64,000 bases of DNA from Drosophila pseudoobscura. Taxonomy: Eukaryota > Arthropoda > Insecta > Diptera > Drosophilidae. The stretch is taken from assembly GCF_009870125.1 (NCBI RefSeq), contig NC_046681.1, positions 4,849,001-4,913,000 of the forward strand. Reading direction: 5' to 3'. Position 1 is the stretch's first letter. Each line of letters begins with the position of its first letter. Below the pieces are notes generated by a model. It had not been told where the DNA came from and did not search any database. It worked only from the letters and a program-made list of their open reading frames with translations. A program made the translations under genes and the position numbers. Shown here piece after piece: positions 34,861 to 47,659 of the stretch.

Positions 34861-35811
34861 AAACGAAACATGTTCAGAGATCCGGATAACAATACAGCAC
34901 TATTTCGATATTATGGATGAACCTTCTTAAAGAACAAACAAAGTGCATTTCAAAAGGCGGTTACACTCATCTTCTAGATTCGATATACCCTTGCAACAGC
35001 AAATGTTGACCATCGAAATAATAATAATTTTTCCATGTAAATGAAAAGAGTTTGAACTGGCTAAAGCGTGGACAAAGCGCTTCAATAGAAGAGTATTGAA
35101 GCCCAGTGGCGTTGATGTGTGAATGCGAAGAGAAGGAAGTAAAAAGATTTGGCTCATAGTTTTATTTGTATGATATTTGTTTGTTGTTTTGTGGCAGTGA
35201 GAACTTAAACGCAGTAAAAAGTGGAAATATCGAATGTTAAATTCAATTAAATATGAGATGAAATGGATATTAAGTAAGGTTAAGTGAAACGGTTCCTCTA
35301 GGTTTACTTTCAGTACCAGAGGTTGTATTAGTACTCTATTCCATCTCTTAAAACCAATCTCATACGAGTATTTCAACAAGAAAACTCATATTTTCACCAA
35401 CCTGCAATCCTTAGTAATGCAATAACATTCACATATCCATCTATTGGCCAGCTTTTGCCTTCTTCCCCATTCATTTAGTCACAGTCATTTGCTGCCTAAG
35501 CCCATAAACCAGGGCCGGAGCCAGAACTAGAACAGGATCAAACTGAGGGAGAGCCTGCCAGAGACGGACCACCTGTAAGCCGCATGCCAATCGCTGACAG
35601 GCAACGCTTAACGTGAAAATCCCTTAAATCGCTTCAGCTACAAACGAGGCTCTAGCTCCGACTCTGGTCCGGCTCCGGCTCCGGCTACGGCTTCGGCTCC
35701 GGCTCTATTTCTGACCAGAACCCAATTGAAACCCAGTCCATCCGCCGCCCTTGCGGACTTGAGGCTGCCCTGCTTGGCTTCCTGTTGGCATCGACAGAGC
35801 GGTAAACAAAA
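34861..35811. other. non-coding stretch
   Basis: AT-rich to about 35440. It then becomes GC-richer, with a GGCTCC hexamer array at 35666-35706. It includes TACGAGTA at 35363-35370. Confidence 0.5.
35666..35706. repeat. GGCTCC hexanucleotide repeat
   Basis: About six copies with single-base variants (GGCTAC, GGCTTC). Confidence 0.7.
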
Positions 35812-36004
35812 ATGTTTTCACAGACACTACTACGGGTGTTATGGTTAACGGAGGACGGAGGTGGCGGAGCAGCATCCGTGGAGCACGGAGCATATCTAGC
35901 TCTCTCTGGGGTATCATTAGCGTTGGTTGTTATAAATATTCTCCGCCCCACCCGTTCCAATGCCCTGGCTTTCCCGGTTCTTTGTATGTGTGGGCAACCG
36001 ATTG
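35812..36004 (+). CDS. candidate first coding exon with hydrophobic segment
   Basis: ATG 35812 has a good context (CAAAAATG) and opens 64 codons that run to a consensus 5' splice site, G|GTGAGTAA at 36005 (phase 1). Without splicing the frame ends two codons later. It begins MFSQTLLRVLWLTEDGGGG and has a membrane-helix-like segment, LALSGVSLALVVINIL, at about residues 30-45. Codon use is fly-like. No downstream + strand exon in a matching frame was found. It is unidentified, and may be a membrane or secreted protein if real. Confidence 0.33.
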
Positions 36005-39000
36005 GTGAGTAATGGCTTTGGTTAGATTTATAACTGTGGTTTGTCCTTGATTCGACTCGACTCGATTCAATGAAAATGTTCTGGTTCTATATTTAACCAA
36101 TCTGTTGGCCTGTGGATTTCTGGCTGGAAACACGAACTCCTTATATCTTAGTTAATAGAAAAATTCAGATTTTTCTATCTTCTTGGGACAGATCGTATCG
36201 CAAACACACAAAATAAATGACTGGTGGATGCGATAAAATCCGTATTCTTTATATCTCTTAAATGAATTCCCGTCTAGTTTGAATCCTTTTTAGGGTGTTT
36301 CTCTTAACAAATAGATTGATTTCGATACCGGTCCGCTATTCAATGGTATTCCCTTTATGGATCAAAAATGTATCCATATCCCATACAAGAGCGAATTTCT
36401 AATTACACAGAACTTTTCGCTGAGCGCCGAAATTGGAAATCGGTAAATGGAAATTGTGAAATGGCCAAAGCGAAATGAAATCATCAACAAATGCATAATT
36501 CAATTTTATGCCCTGTTGAACTTTCTAATGAATTATCACACAAAGTTCGATAGGCATGGCCATATACTCGTATGCATAGACAAGCAGATATACGAGGGCG
36601 AGTATATTTCGATGGGCCAGGGAAATCGCGCAATCGGCTCTCCTTTTTTTATTGCATTTCCATTTCATTTCATTGCATTTTGAATTTTGTTTGTGTTTTC
36701 GTGTGCAATATGCTATGCCGTTTGCTCGCACTCGATACGCCTCCGATCCGATTTTACACACTGGATTTTTCCATCTTTTCATGGCCTCTGCAACAACTAC
36801 GGTTGCCCTTCTCGCGTTCGTTTTGTTTCGTTCAGTTAATGAGCAATTTGATTGCCAGACTGCGAAAATATTTTGCAAATTGTGCAAACACAATGAGAAA
36901 TCCCGTGCAACGCCCCTAAAAAGACGAAACAAAAAATCCAACGACTAGAGAAAAAGAACGGAGCGGAATGGGGCAAAAACAATCATTCGCAGCATATGCC
37001 AGAGTTCTTTCCGTCAGCCGCCATATTGCCATGTCTGAACTTTCTGTTGACGCATATTTAAAAATGCAAAAAAAGGCAACAAAACCAAAGAGACGAGCAA
37101 CAGCTATAAAAAAAAGGCAGGTCGTAGCTTTTAATACCCTTACATCTCTAATATTAATCTATAAAGACATCCTCTGATGTCACATGAAATATGTTAAATG
37201 TACATATATACGTACATATGTGCGTGAAATTTTTGTATATTTAAATTACATAAATTCATGTATGTAACAACTTAAATTTACATATATTTATTTCTGGTAA
37301 ATGTATAATGAATATCGGCATCCAAAAATGAGAATAACCCACATCAAGGGCATAGCCAGAAAACAAACAAAGGCACAAAAAGTTATAAACAAGTAATTGA
37401 AGTTTGAACCCAAGAGGAACGAGCAGGCGGAGAAGGAAGCTCTGGAGACAGACATGTGAGAGACACCCAGACGAGAACTTTTGGGGAGAGTGACTGATAA
37501 GCAGCTGGAAAATAGGGGGAAGACAACAGAAGGCGTTGAGCGTATGTGTTAGCAGGGAAAACTGGCAGAATGGATAAGGGAGTCTTCATCGGGAACCCTG
37601 AGGAGCCCCAGGGACCTGTGCTTCTTGTCGTTTTCCTAACTGACTTAATGAAAATGCTAAGCGATTGTCAAGCAGCTGCGAACTGAAGAACAGCAGCTCG
37701 TCAGAAAGTTAGAGGATGAACGGTGGATTAAATATTAAATGAAATAATAGCACGATGCTTTCGGAAATCAGCCATAGAATACCACATTTTTAAGACTAAA
37801 AATATCTACGAAGAAATAAATAAGATAAGATATATAAGAGTGTAAAAAATGAGTCAAGCTCTTAGTTTATTCTGCAATACCAGAGAAAATCTCGGACTGA
37901 AAACCCTCAAAGTGCAGATATTATGAATGTTTGATATATTTTAATTACACATACGCCCTGTGTGGTGAAATGTTGACTATGGGGCTGCATCCCTCCCACA
38001 CGTACTCCCTCCAAAAATCTAAACTAAACACGATTTACATATAAATTCAAATTTCAGCTGAAATAATAGACGTGACAGCCCCTTACCCCCGCTGTCTGCC
38101 CTTCCCCTTCGTCTTTATCAAACTTCTATGCGGGTTTTCTTTACTTCTTTTCAAATGCGTCGTCTGGGAAACTCAATTCGAGCTCAAGAGCTTTTCGCAC
38201 CGACCTTCTTGGCCAAGAACGTCTTTGACAGGAGCTCAGCGTAAACATTGATAGAGAGAGAGAAAAATAGTGACTCGATTAGAGTGCATTTTTTAGCTAA
38301 ATGGAAGTGAAACTTCACACTCACGAAGCAATCATTGATTGGCGTCTAACTAAAAAGCCACGCTACTCCTCAGTCTTAGTGTCTTCCTTTAGTCCAGTGA
38401 TAAAGATGCTATTAAAAGCCATCTCTAAAAACCTTCGTATCTTTATCGATTTCTGATTTCTCAAAGTTTACTGAATAAAAAGCGTTGAATATTTCCACGA
38501 ATTCCGGCCACTTTAAAGCCACTGTGTCGAAACCTTAGTAGCGCCAAATGCTGTTTAACGCAACATTTAACCAAAGGATGGGCCATCCCACGAACCCTCC
38601 CACAGCAGACCCGACCTATAGGCCACACTCGCCTGATCCACACCAAAAAAATGCCCATAAAAGGCCAATTGGGAGATGGAAGAACGAATGAAAAAAGGGT
38701 ACGAAAAAAGGCCAAAAAGCAGCTTTGATGTTATTGCCGCAAATTAGCTAGAAATCTTTTTCCCACATCCCAAGCGCCCCTCTGGCCGCTTTGTTCCGGT
38801 TCCTTCTCAGGTCTACCTCCCACCACCCCCTTACCATACCTTTCTTTGGCCGGTTTATTTTCGCCTGCAGTTCGGCCAATTATTTTTACCTACCGAAGTG
38901 CGTAGCCAATAGAAATTTGCTAGGAAAATAATTTAACTCCAATTGAGTGCGAGCATGTGCAGAATTTCAAATAAATTGCCGGAGCACACACTCGCAGGTT

Positions 39001-39137
39001 GAACAAAAAATAAATAGGAATAAAAATAGAATAAGAAACTCTACGATTCTTAGCATTTGGCAAAGTCGGTGTTCAAGTTTAAGCGGATTCTTCCTTCGGA
39101 TGCTTCCTCATATTTCTCCATCCTGTCATCGGGGAGG
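36005..39137. other. non-coding block
   Basis: No supported gene. Open frames on both strands at 36525-36948 lack support. TACTCGTA at 36565-36572. Confidence 0.5.
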
Positions 39138-39171
39138 AGCAGCAGCAGCAGCAGCAGCGGCAGCGGCAGCA
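39138..39171. repeat. CAG/CGG trinucleotide repeat
   Basis: AGC repeated, with two CGG variants near the end. The + frame would be polyalanine within a 96-codon open frame that I do not accept. Confidence 0.75.
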
Positions 39172-42100
39172 GGACGACGAGAACATTTTTGCTGCTTCAA
39201 TAGTTCAAATACTATTTTATGCTTAGTTGATTATTGACTGCAAGTGGAAATTTACTTTTGCTTCATCTTCCATCCAAGAGTCCAGAGGCACAGCAGAGCG
39301 AAAGAGATGCCGCACAGGCGGACGAAAGAGAGAGGCTAAGGGAGAACAGCTTTTTTGGGTTAAGTCTGGCAGAACGTTAAAAATTGGCAGTCGAGAGAAT
39401 TTTGTTTGTTTTTCAACTTAGCACGGAAATTGTATTTCTGCTCTGCACAAAAACGGAACACGCAAAAATAGGACAAAAACTTGTAAACAAATTGTGAGCA
39501 CAACAGCAAAAACTATGTTCGTATACTCGAATATATATGTATATTTTTATTCGGGATTGCTCTAGCAGGTTTGTTTGTTTGTCTAATAATGTTAAAGCTG
39601 ATTCATTAAAAGTTCGGAGTTTGTGAAAAAATATTTGATACAAATATGTTGATTCTTCTCCGGGCACTTATTCTGTATTTATTATTTTACAACTAACATA
39701 AATAGCCAGCGGAACTAGACTTTATATTTACAACAATTAAACAAGATTCCGTCAACATTCTTCGGGGAATCACCATTCAAATGCTTTCAGAGAATGGAAA
39801 TATTTGTTACAAAATTATTTAAAGAAACATTTACAAGAGGAAAACAGCGACAAATTTATTACGAATTTTTCCAAACTATTCACAGATAGATACTCGTATC
39901 CTCGAACATTTTTTATAAATTACAGCTCCACACTATCCGAATTGATAAATTTCCCAATCTAATAGCTCAACAATTTGCAAATAATACTGCCAGCTGTCAT
40001 TCGGAAAAATTCTACATTTAAATCCAACAAAAGTCCATAACCAACTAAATTTAATAAATTTACACGTTACGGATATAAATAAAATATAAAATAAATAAAA
40101 TATGAAACGAGAAGAAAACGAAATTCGCACAAAAAACTTTTCGCGTTGGTTGACCATGAGCCAAATAAATATTACAATTTGAAAACTCTCCTCCTCTGTA
40201 CGCCAAAATATAGAGCATTACACAAATAGGAAAAAACTTTAGCCGTTGACTGTGAAAAATGTGTGTGAATGAGCTGACAGAAATACTCGCACTCGTACAT
40301 AAATGTATGTACGTACGTACGTATATCTGGAAATGTGGTACTCTTACTCGTAGTCTACTTTAAATTCTATGGGGGAGAGCTCCTCGACATTTGTTTGGCC
40401 TCAGTTTGGGCATTGTTTGATTTGAGTCTTGCTTCTGGCTGAGCCTCTCTCTCTCTCTGGGCTGGGTCCCTAACAATGCGAATTGCAGCCAAATTTGGGC
40501 ACTCATGAAAAGAGCAGCTGCGAGACTTTGTGGCCAACATGCCTCATACCTCATCCTGAGCCATTCCATCGCATTGCATCTCCGACTAACCCACACTTGA
40601 AACTTTCGCTTTCAATGCGCTTTTCAGGGAAAAGCATTTGCCATGGCGAGATCCTCCGACAAAAAACTGGGTTAACGAAGGCTCCTTAGAAAATGCGTTG
40701 CGTTACATTAAAATATGTACTCACGAGTGTAATACTCGTATATTCGTGGAGAAGTATAGTTGCGTCCCCATTTCTGTGGGAGCTGACCTTGTGGGCTTCA
40801 AGAAATTAATCAACTTTTAAGTGGGGATCCCAAGAAAACAAACAGAATCTTTAAATTCAATTGGCAATGAAAGCGGGGAACAATGAACGACTTAGATAAA
40901 GAGGGAGATGGAGATGGAGAGGGGAGGGGAGAATGGATAGACCGCTGCAGCTGTCGCCATTGACAGGAAGTCAAAAGTTGGCAGCCCCCGAAAGCGGAAC
41001 TGAAACTGACAGCAACAAACACACACAGACAGCCACCGCAAGGAGGAACGACAGAAGAAGAAGAAGAAGAAGGAGGGCGGACCCACAAAAAAATAAGGGA
41101 CACAAATCTGTGAAAAAAGAGAAAATTTGATTTCCACAGACAACTAAAATATTTCTTGCCCCGCAGCCAAACCGCCTAAGCAATGGCAGCTGCTAGGACC
41201 GAAAGAAATCAAATTTTAATATAGAAAAGGAAAAAACGAGGGAAAATAAATGAAAAGGGAAAACAAGTGAAGGCTCTACCGGGGCACCGGGTACCGGGCA
41301 CAGGCACGGGTCCTTCCGAGTGCGTTTTCCAGCTGTTTCCCTTCAGCGAGTATTTGTCATTTCTCTTTCCCTGAATTGACTGTCCCTATCCCTTTCCTTT
41401 CCTTAGCTCTATACCGTCTGTGTCTCGCTCTGTTTCTCAGCTTGTTTGCATGTGTTTCCCTGTCTGTTTGTGGTTGGTCCTTCCTCTGGTTTTTGTTGCT
41501 GTTCCACAGGAAATTCGTTTCTCTAGTTGTTTTGTTTCCTCTGTATTTTGGTTACAAGTTTTTTTTTTTTTATTTTTGAACGATGCTGTCTGTCTGACTG
41601 TCCGTCCCTCCGTCCCTCTGTTGCTGATTTGGCAAATTGTGGACGGCACGACACCCTTTTCTGCACTTTAAGTGTTTGATGGAGGGAAAACTATCGATGC
41701 TTTAAAGGGAAATTCAGCTGAAAGTTTATCCATTGGTTCAGCTTAAGCTACATCGTATTCATATTTAGGCTATCCTCTCGTAATTCCCAGAATCATTCCT
41801 TATATTCGAGTAAGTCAACCTCACACTCAATTAAATCAACTTATTTTTGGTCAAATTATTTTACATAATGCGAGGCAACAAAAAAGCCAAAGCCGTGGAC
41901 GTGGGAGTGGGAGTGGGGGTCGAAGGTGGAGGTGGAGTGGCAACATCTCAAGCTCATTAATTTAACTTAAAAAAGAAAAAAGAAGAAGAGAGGAAGCGAG
42001 GAAGGAAAATTTCAAGGCAAACAATACAGATAGAAGCAGGAACCGGATGTGCGGCCAGGTGGGGTCGGACGGATCCGAGAGAGCAGCCGAAACGGGAGCA

Positions 42101-44985
42101 GCGGCAGGAAAAAGTAGCACAAAAGCGGATTTTCATTCAAGGTGAAAGCAATCAATCAATATTCATGAAATCAGATTTAATTTTAAGCGCATTTAAGTTG
42201 GTTCCTCGCCTTCTCTGTCTCTCTCCCTCTTTCCCTCTCTGTCTCGCTCAATCTCAATCTCTGTCTCTGTCTCTCGTCTTTTCCTCTTTCTTCCTCTCCC
42301 TCTCTCTTACGCTCTGGGTAATGATTCAGCATAAAATTTCTGGATACTGGAGAAAGGAAACAACAACAAGAAACAACAAAATCAGAAACAGAAACAGCCA
42401 CCAAAATGAGTAAAATGAAACGATGTCGACGTCAAAGCAAATGAAACTGAAGATGAGACGAGAAGAAATTTGCGGACCAACATCATTAGAAACTTGGGGG
42501 GACTTGAGAGTTTTTTAGAGGACTGAGATGGGTAGCCTTATCCATCCAACCTTGCTAATTGTATGACAACTGGGGGCGGTGCTGGCGGGGGATCTGACGC
42601 CAGGGCGGAAAACGTGAGACTACCGGCGAGCTTCCCCACCTGGCACCCACCGCCGGCAGCACAAAACTAAGCTGCCAATTCAATTTCGTAATCAGAGTGG
42701 CATGAAAAATTAAATAAAACATGCAAATAAAATTATTACGCATAATTTGTGTACACAACGGGCGTGGCTGGGCGGGGGCAGGCAGCAGCTATGGGAAGGC
42801 AGATTGATCTACCCATTTCTTGGATACTTTTGGGATATTCTTGAATGATTGGCATTTGAATTTTCCCTCGGGGCAAGCTGACATTTTGCTGGGTTGACAC
42901 TTGCGCGACTTTTATAGGGAGCTAAACAATTTACAAATTGGGTGAGAATCTATCAGGAGAGAATATGTAGGTGATAATTGCAGTCGATACGGTCTTCAGA
43001 TTTTAAGTAGAACATTTTAATTCATTTAATTTATAATTTTCGTTCATTATTAAAATACGTATGAAAGTATTAAATAAGTGAATAAATTTTGATATCTGAT
43101 TGTTTCTATTAATCTTGAAAATAATAACCAGTCTTTTTGTTAATCATCCCTCTCCGAATTCATTTGTCGTTTTGCGACTTTTTTAAATCTTTATATTTTG
43201 TATTTCCCATTTGCGTGGAATCTTAACTTTTGGCTGACGTATATTACCGAAGCGCAATGTACTTATAAATGATTTCTGTTTAATTAGCGCTCTTTGTTTT
43301 ATTTATTTAATTTTATGATTTTAAAGCTTAATTAAAAATTTAATGAAATAAAAATACTCCGCTCACATTTTGAATGCAACAGAATTGTCAGGAATAAAGC
43401 CGTACTGACGGGCCGAATGGCATGCTCCAGGCCATACCGAGCCGAGGGTTGGTCATCATCCACCGGACAAAAGCAAAAGTTAATGAAGTCTTTAATTAAG
43501 TTTTTTATATCTCCGTGCAAGTATGAGTGTGGGTACGAGCGTAGGTATGAGTGGATTTGTATGTGAATGGGTGTGTGTGTGTGGTAAAGTTTCGGTTTAC
43601 GAAGGCCACAACTATCAGGAGCATTTCCCCGAGTGCCACCTAAGGGATGCGAGGCTGTGGTTAAGCCAGAACGAAAGGAAATTCAAAACTAGCAGAAAAA
43701 ATCACTTTAACCCCACAGCCCTGGGTGGGGATAATCTCACATGTGTATCAGGGATTGATGGGGATGGTGCGGGGGCTTGGAATGGGGCTGGGGGCGCTGT
43801 TGTACTGGCTCATTTTTCACAAACCCTTTCCCGCTGCTGACCTTTTTCTGGCCTATCTACTCCGCCTCCCAATCAAATCCCCCTCCCCCTTTATCGCTTA
43901 TTTTATCTCCTTCGGAGATTTGTAAATTTGTGAAGCATTTTTTAATGTCCCTAATTTTATTCCAGCTCCTGCCCGGGTCTGCGGGGTTCTTGCTCCCCGA
44001 TTCTCGGCGGCTCTTTCTGCCTCGACTTTTGCCTCTGTTTCTGTTTCTGTTCGGACATGTGTTGCTGGATAAACTTTCTCATTGTTGTTGCACATAACAC
44101 AAAAGCGGCTTTATTGGTCAGCAGGGGTTAAACATGGTGCCACACCAGCCACGGCCACGCCAGTAGCAACAATACGGTAACCGAGTTAGTTTGTCAGCCT
44201 TGGCATTAAATATACCCTCCGAGCCCCTGCCAGCCCAGGCTCCCACGCTGTATCATTTGCCTCATTTCCATCTACCAACGATGCTCGCCGCGGGTTATTT
44301 GCTGGGTTCAAAGTTCTGGCCTGGGAGTGGACCTGGTACTGGTACAGGGAGTGCGAGTGGGAGTGGGAATGAGATTGGGACTGCGATTCCGGTATTCTGG
44401 GGTTTCTCCCGTCCTCTCGCTTGGACCGCTCTTGGGGTTTGTGCAGCATTTTTCGCTTATTTAGTGCTCTAATGGGGCATAAGTGTGATTTGGCAAGTGT
44501 TTAATGAGCTTTTCACTTTTTTCCCCTAGCTTTATTATATATTCTTTTATTCCCTGTACGGTGTTAGAGTTTATGTGTTGTTCTGAAGGCAAAAGGTCGC
44601 ACACGACTATGATGGGTTGATTATCTACGGATTTTAAGGGAAGATGGGATAGATTTGAGCTGTAGGGATCATGGAACAATAAATAATAATTGCAGGATAA
44701 TATTTGGGAGGACATGATATTGGTTGTGTGTTATATTTAAGCTTTATTTATTCCAAAACAAAGATGGGAGAAAATTAGCTAATATAATTAATTAATTTTA
44801 ATTAATATGGCAAAGAAAAATTACATATATATATATGACTACTCAATATGTGAGCCTCAATAACACCCTTTCTATTGAGATATTCAATGCATTAATTAAA
44901 AACTAGAAACGACACGTTTCTCTTTCTTTTATTTTATTTGTTCCTCTTTTTTAATAACATGATTGATGACGCTTGATGTGTTGAA
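39172..44985. other. non-coding block with simple repeats
   Basis: ACGT repeats at 40304-40325, AGA repeats at 41053-41076, GTGGGA-type repeats at 41895-41940 and 44345-44378, and a pyrimidine tract at 42213-42305. TACTCGTA at 39891, 40345 and 40733. No supported gene. Confidence 0.5.
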
Positions 44986-45540
44986 AAAAATAATTGATGT
45001 CATAATTGATGTCATATGAATGTGGTTCTATCTAATCATCCTCCAAATCCAACATTTCTCATATCAGTCTTGCCTTTTGGATTCCGAAAATACCAAACCA
45101 ATTTATGCTGCCACTTCGAGGAACAGTCCACTCGGTGAACACTATTGCTCGCAGTATCTGCCTGCTTGCCCCAAAAGCGCTGCATGTACACGGCCCAGGA
45201 GCGACCCGCAACCTATCACAACATTTGCTGAAGGATGTAACTCGACTCGACTCTAGAAGAGACTTGGAGTCGGCGACAAGCAGTAGGGGGTTAACGCTAA
45301 CCCCCTTTATAGGTCAGTGGGAAATGTTTTTGCGGGAGAAATATTCCCCACTGAGAGAGCGAAAGCTTTCAAGAGAGCTTTTGGGACTTTTTTCGAAATC
45401 GAACAAACTCGGAAATTGTCCCAAAGAATGGTTAAACAGGGGGAAATTTCGTCAACAATTTTTTACGAAAGAGAAAGTTTCTAACAGATTTCTAAATATG
45501 TTATCATTTTAATGTTTAGTGAATTGTTCAAAAAATTTAA
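44986..45540 (+). CDS. 45 kb region: overlapping open frames and hairpins, possible exon
   Basis: ATG 45105 opens 135 codons starting MLPLRGTVHSVNTIARSICL. A reasonable 5' splice site, ATAG|GTCAGT, lies at about 45312. A second frame, from 45020, is open for 78 codons and Cys-richer (EHYCSQYLPACPKSAACT), after an acceptor-like TTTCTCATATCAG. At most one is real. The same DNA holds a perfect hairpin (45285-45306) and an inverted repeat (TTTGGGAC at 45380, GTCCCAAA at 45418). Upstream, ATAATTGATGTC is directly repeated near 44990-45013. No family is recognised. Confidence 0.25.
45285..45306. repeat. perfect 9-bp inverted repeat, 4-nt loop
   Basis: AGGGGGTTA, loop ACGC, TAACCCCCT. The arms are perfectly complementary. 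Confidence 0.8.
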
Positions 45541-46399
45541 ATAAAAGGGTACATAGGCTAACATTTTCATATAATTGAACTTAATTAAACCACAATAATA
45601 TTTCACAGTAATTTGTATAATTTTATTATTATGTACAGCAAAAGTTTAGTTCCAAAAAAAACCGAATCTATGAAAAATTTTTTTTATAAAGCTACCGCGA
45701 TTTTTATTTTGTAGTACTAATATTGTTTCTATAGTGTTCAAATATGACATGATAATCTATATTGCACTATGGTTAAATATTATCTTTCCTTTTATAATTC
45801 CTTTTGATTAATACCGAATTCATTCTCGCGACGAAATTCCGCAGTCGAATGTGTCTTCGCCTGGAACGCATTCTGTTAAACTTCATTGAGCAAAACTACA
45901 TCGGAGAACTTACCGCTTCATGACGTTCAAGAAACCTCTCATGGCTCTGATGTTCCCACAATAATTGAATAAAAGTGATCTTAAAATAATGGTCCCTACT
46001 ACATTGACCATAAAACAATGTTCAAAGAGTTACGAAAAGCAAAAATTGTATCAAATTTAATTTAATTTAAAAAACTCCTTTCCGAAAAAAAGAACAGTTT
46101 AATTAATCAATAAAGCCAACCTCGCTTGAATCTTTTCCCATTGGGTATTTTCAAAGAATTCAATCGTCGACATTACACTGCGGAATGGCATTGCTGTGCC
46201 GTAACTCTATACTAAATACGCTAATATTTGCACTAATTTGATTAAAAGCATTTTAATGGCTTCAAGATTGGGTTGCCCCGCAGGTAAATGTTCCAGCATT
46301 CATTTTGTTTGGGTTGCCAGCGAGCACGCTCCTCCTGGCAATCTCTCTCCCTAGCCATCACTCTGCCTAGTCGGAAGTTTGGCCTGATGCAACGGAAGT
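45541..46399. other. non-coding block
   Basis: Strongly AT-rich, no gene seen. Confidence 0.55.
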
Positions 46400-46490
46400 G
46401 CACACACACACACACCAACACACAGCCACACACACCTCTCTCTCTCTCTCTCTCATCACCATTCAAAATGGCCGCCCATTTAACGCATGT
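46400..46490. promoter_or_regulatory. CA/CT repeat with GAGA and PHO-like sites
   Basis: A CA repeat (46400-46435) runs into a pure CT repeat (about 46435-46454), which is a series of GAGAG sites on the - strand. Immediately after comes AAAATGGCCGCCCAT (46463-46477), matching the YY1/Pleiohomeotic-type core GCCAT. GAGA factor plus PHO sites is a composition seen in Polycomb response elements and open promoters. Function is inferred from motifs only. Confidence 0.35.
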
Positions 46491-47063
46491 GTTTGCACGC
46501 CACGGCTCAAGTCGGCCCCCAAGTCGGAGGAGAAGCCAGGCCAGAGAATACGCAAAGGAATTTTCGGGACTGATGGTTTACGGGATAGGTGGGATGGGCT
46601 GGATTGAAAGAGGGGCATCCCAAGCCCGAGTCGACGGAATGTTCCGTCGTTCGTCTTGGCTTGCTTCTTTTTCCTGACTGCTTTCTCTCTCTTTGGTCTT
46701 TTAGCCATTTCAGCAGAAAACTCAACCAACTCGCACAACCAAAAGGCTAAAAGTTCAAATGCAGCAGCAGCAGCTCTGCCATTTTTACCTGACTGCAAGA
46801 AAGTTTTTCATTTGATTTTTCACTTCTACCTCCAGCCCCTTCCCGCTGCTTCGTGTTTGAGTTGTAGCAGAAAACATTTTTCTGGTATTTTGGGTTGCCT
46901 GCGGGCAGCCCCTCTCGCTCTACCCAACCCTTTTCCCCATCGCTTTGGCCAGGGCCAGGGCTAAATGTTCGAACTGCTCGCATTGGATTACTTGCGGATT
47001 TGTCCTTGTCGTTATTTCGCTGGTCAGTTAAACCGGAACCTCTTTTTCTCTTCTTCGATCTCA

Positions 47064-47094
<31 letters not shown>

Positions 47095-47659
47095 TGTGTC
47101 TTTTTGCCATCTGGAATGCTCTGATTACACCCCACTGGGGAGGAGTATCCGTCATACTTTATTTGTTTTTCCCGCTAAGCGGAGAAGTTCAGCCATCAAC
47201 CAAAACTTCAACTGCAGCGCAAGTCAAATTTTTGACCAGACCCACTGAGCGGCGTCAAACTTTCCAACTCAGCGTCTTGGCACTTTTGCATATTTCCACC
47301 AAGGAATACAGAAAGAGAGGCTGGAATGGGAACGAGTGGGAGCTGTAGAGGCATGTAAAGGGAGCAAACTCTTTGTTTTGCTAAGACGAAACTGGAAATA
47401 CACTGGTTATAATAGGGAAAGGTTTAAACGCAGTTAGATCTACGAATGTTCAAAATTATTACCATTTATTACCCGAATAATTTCAATGGAATTCGTACAT
47501 TCATTCTATTCTAACATTAGTACTTGTTTATAGTTAAATTTGAATATAATAGGTGAATAGTTAATCTTGGATCCTCACACAGTGTTGCCGCACCAAGTAT
47601 AACCCCTTTATTTGGCATTTACCAAACTCTTTATAAAATCATGATACCTTTGAGTGGAT
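46491..47659. other. non-coding block with CT repeats
   Basis: A CT run lies at 47060-47092. A 69-codon ATG frame at 46468 begins on the PHO-like site and is more likely spurious. Multiple overlapping frames are open. Confidence 0.45.

Noticed and set aside
46468..46677. 69-codon ATG frame beginning MAAHLTHVFARHG
   Set aside because: The ATG is part of a PHO/YY1-like motif, and the rest overlaps open frames on the other strand. A regulatory reading is simpler.
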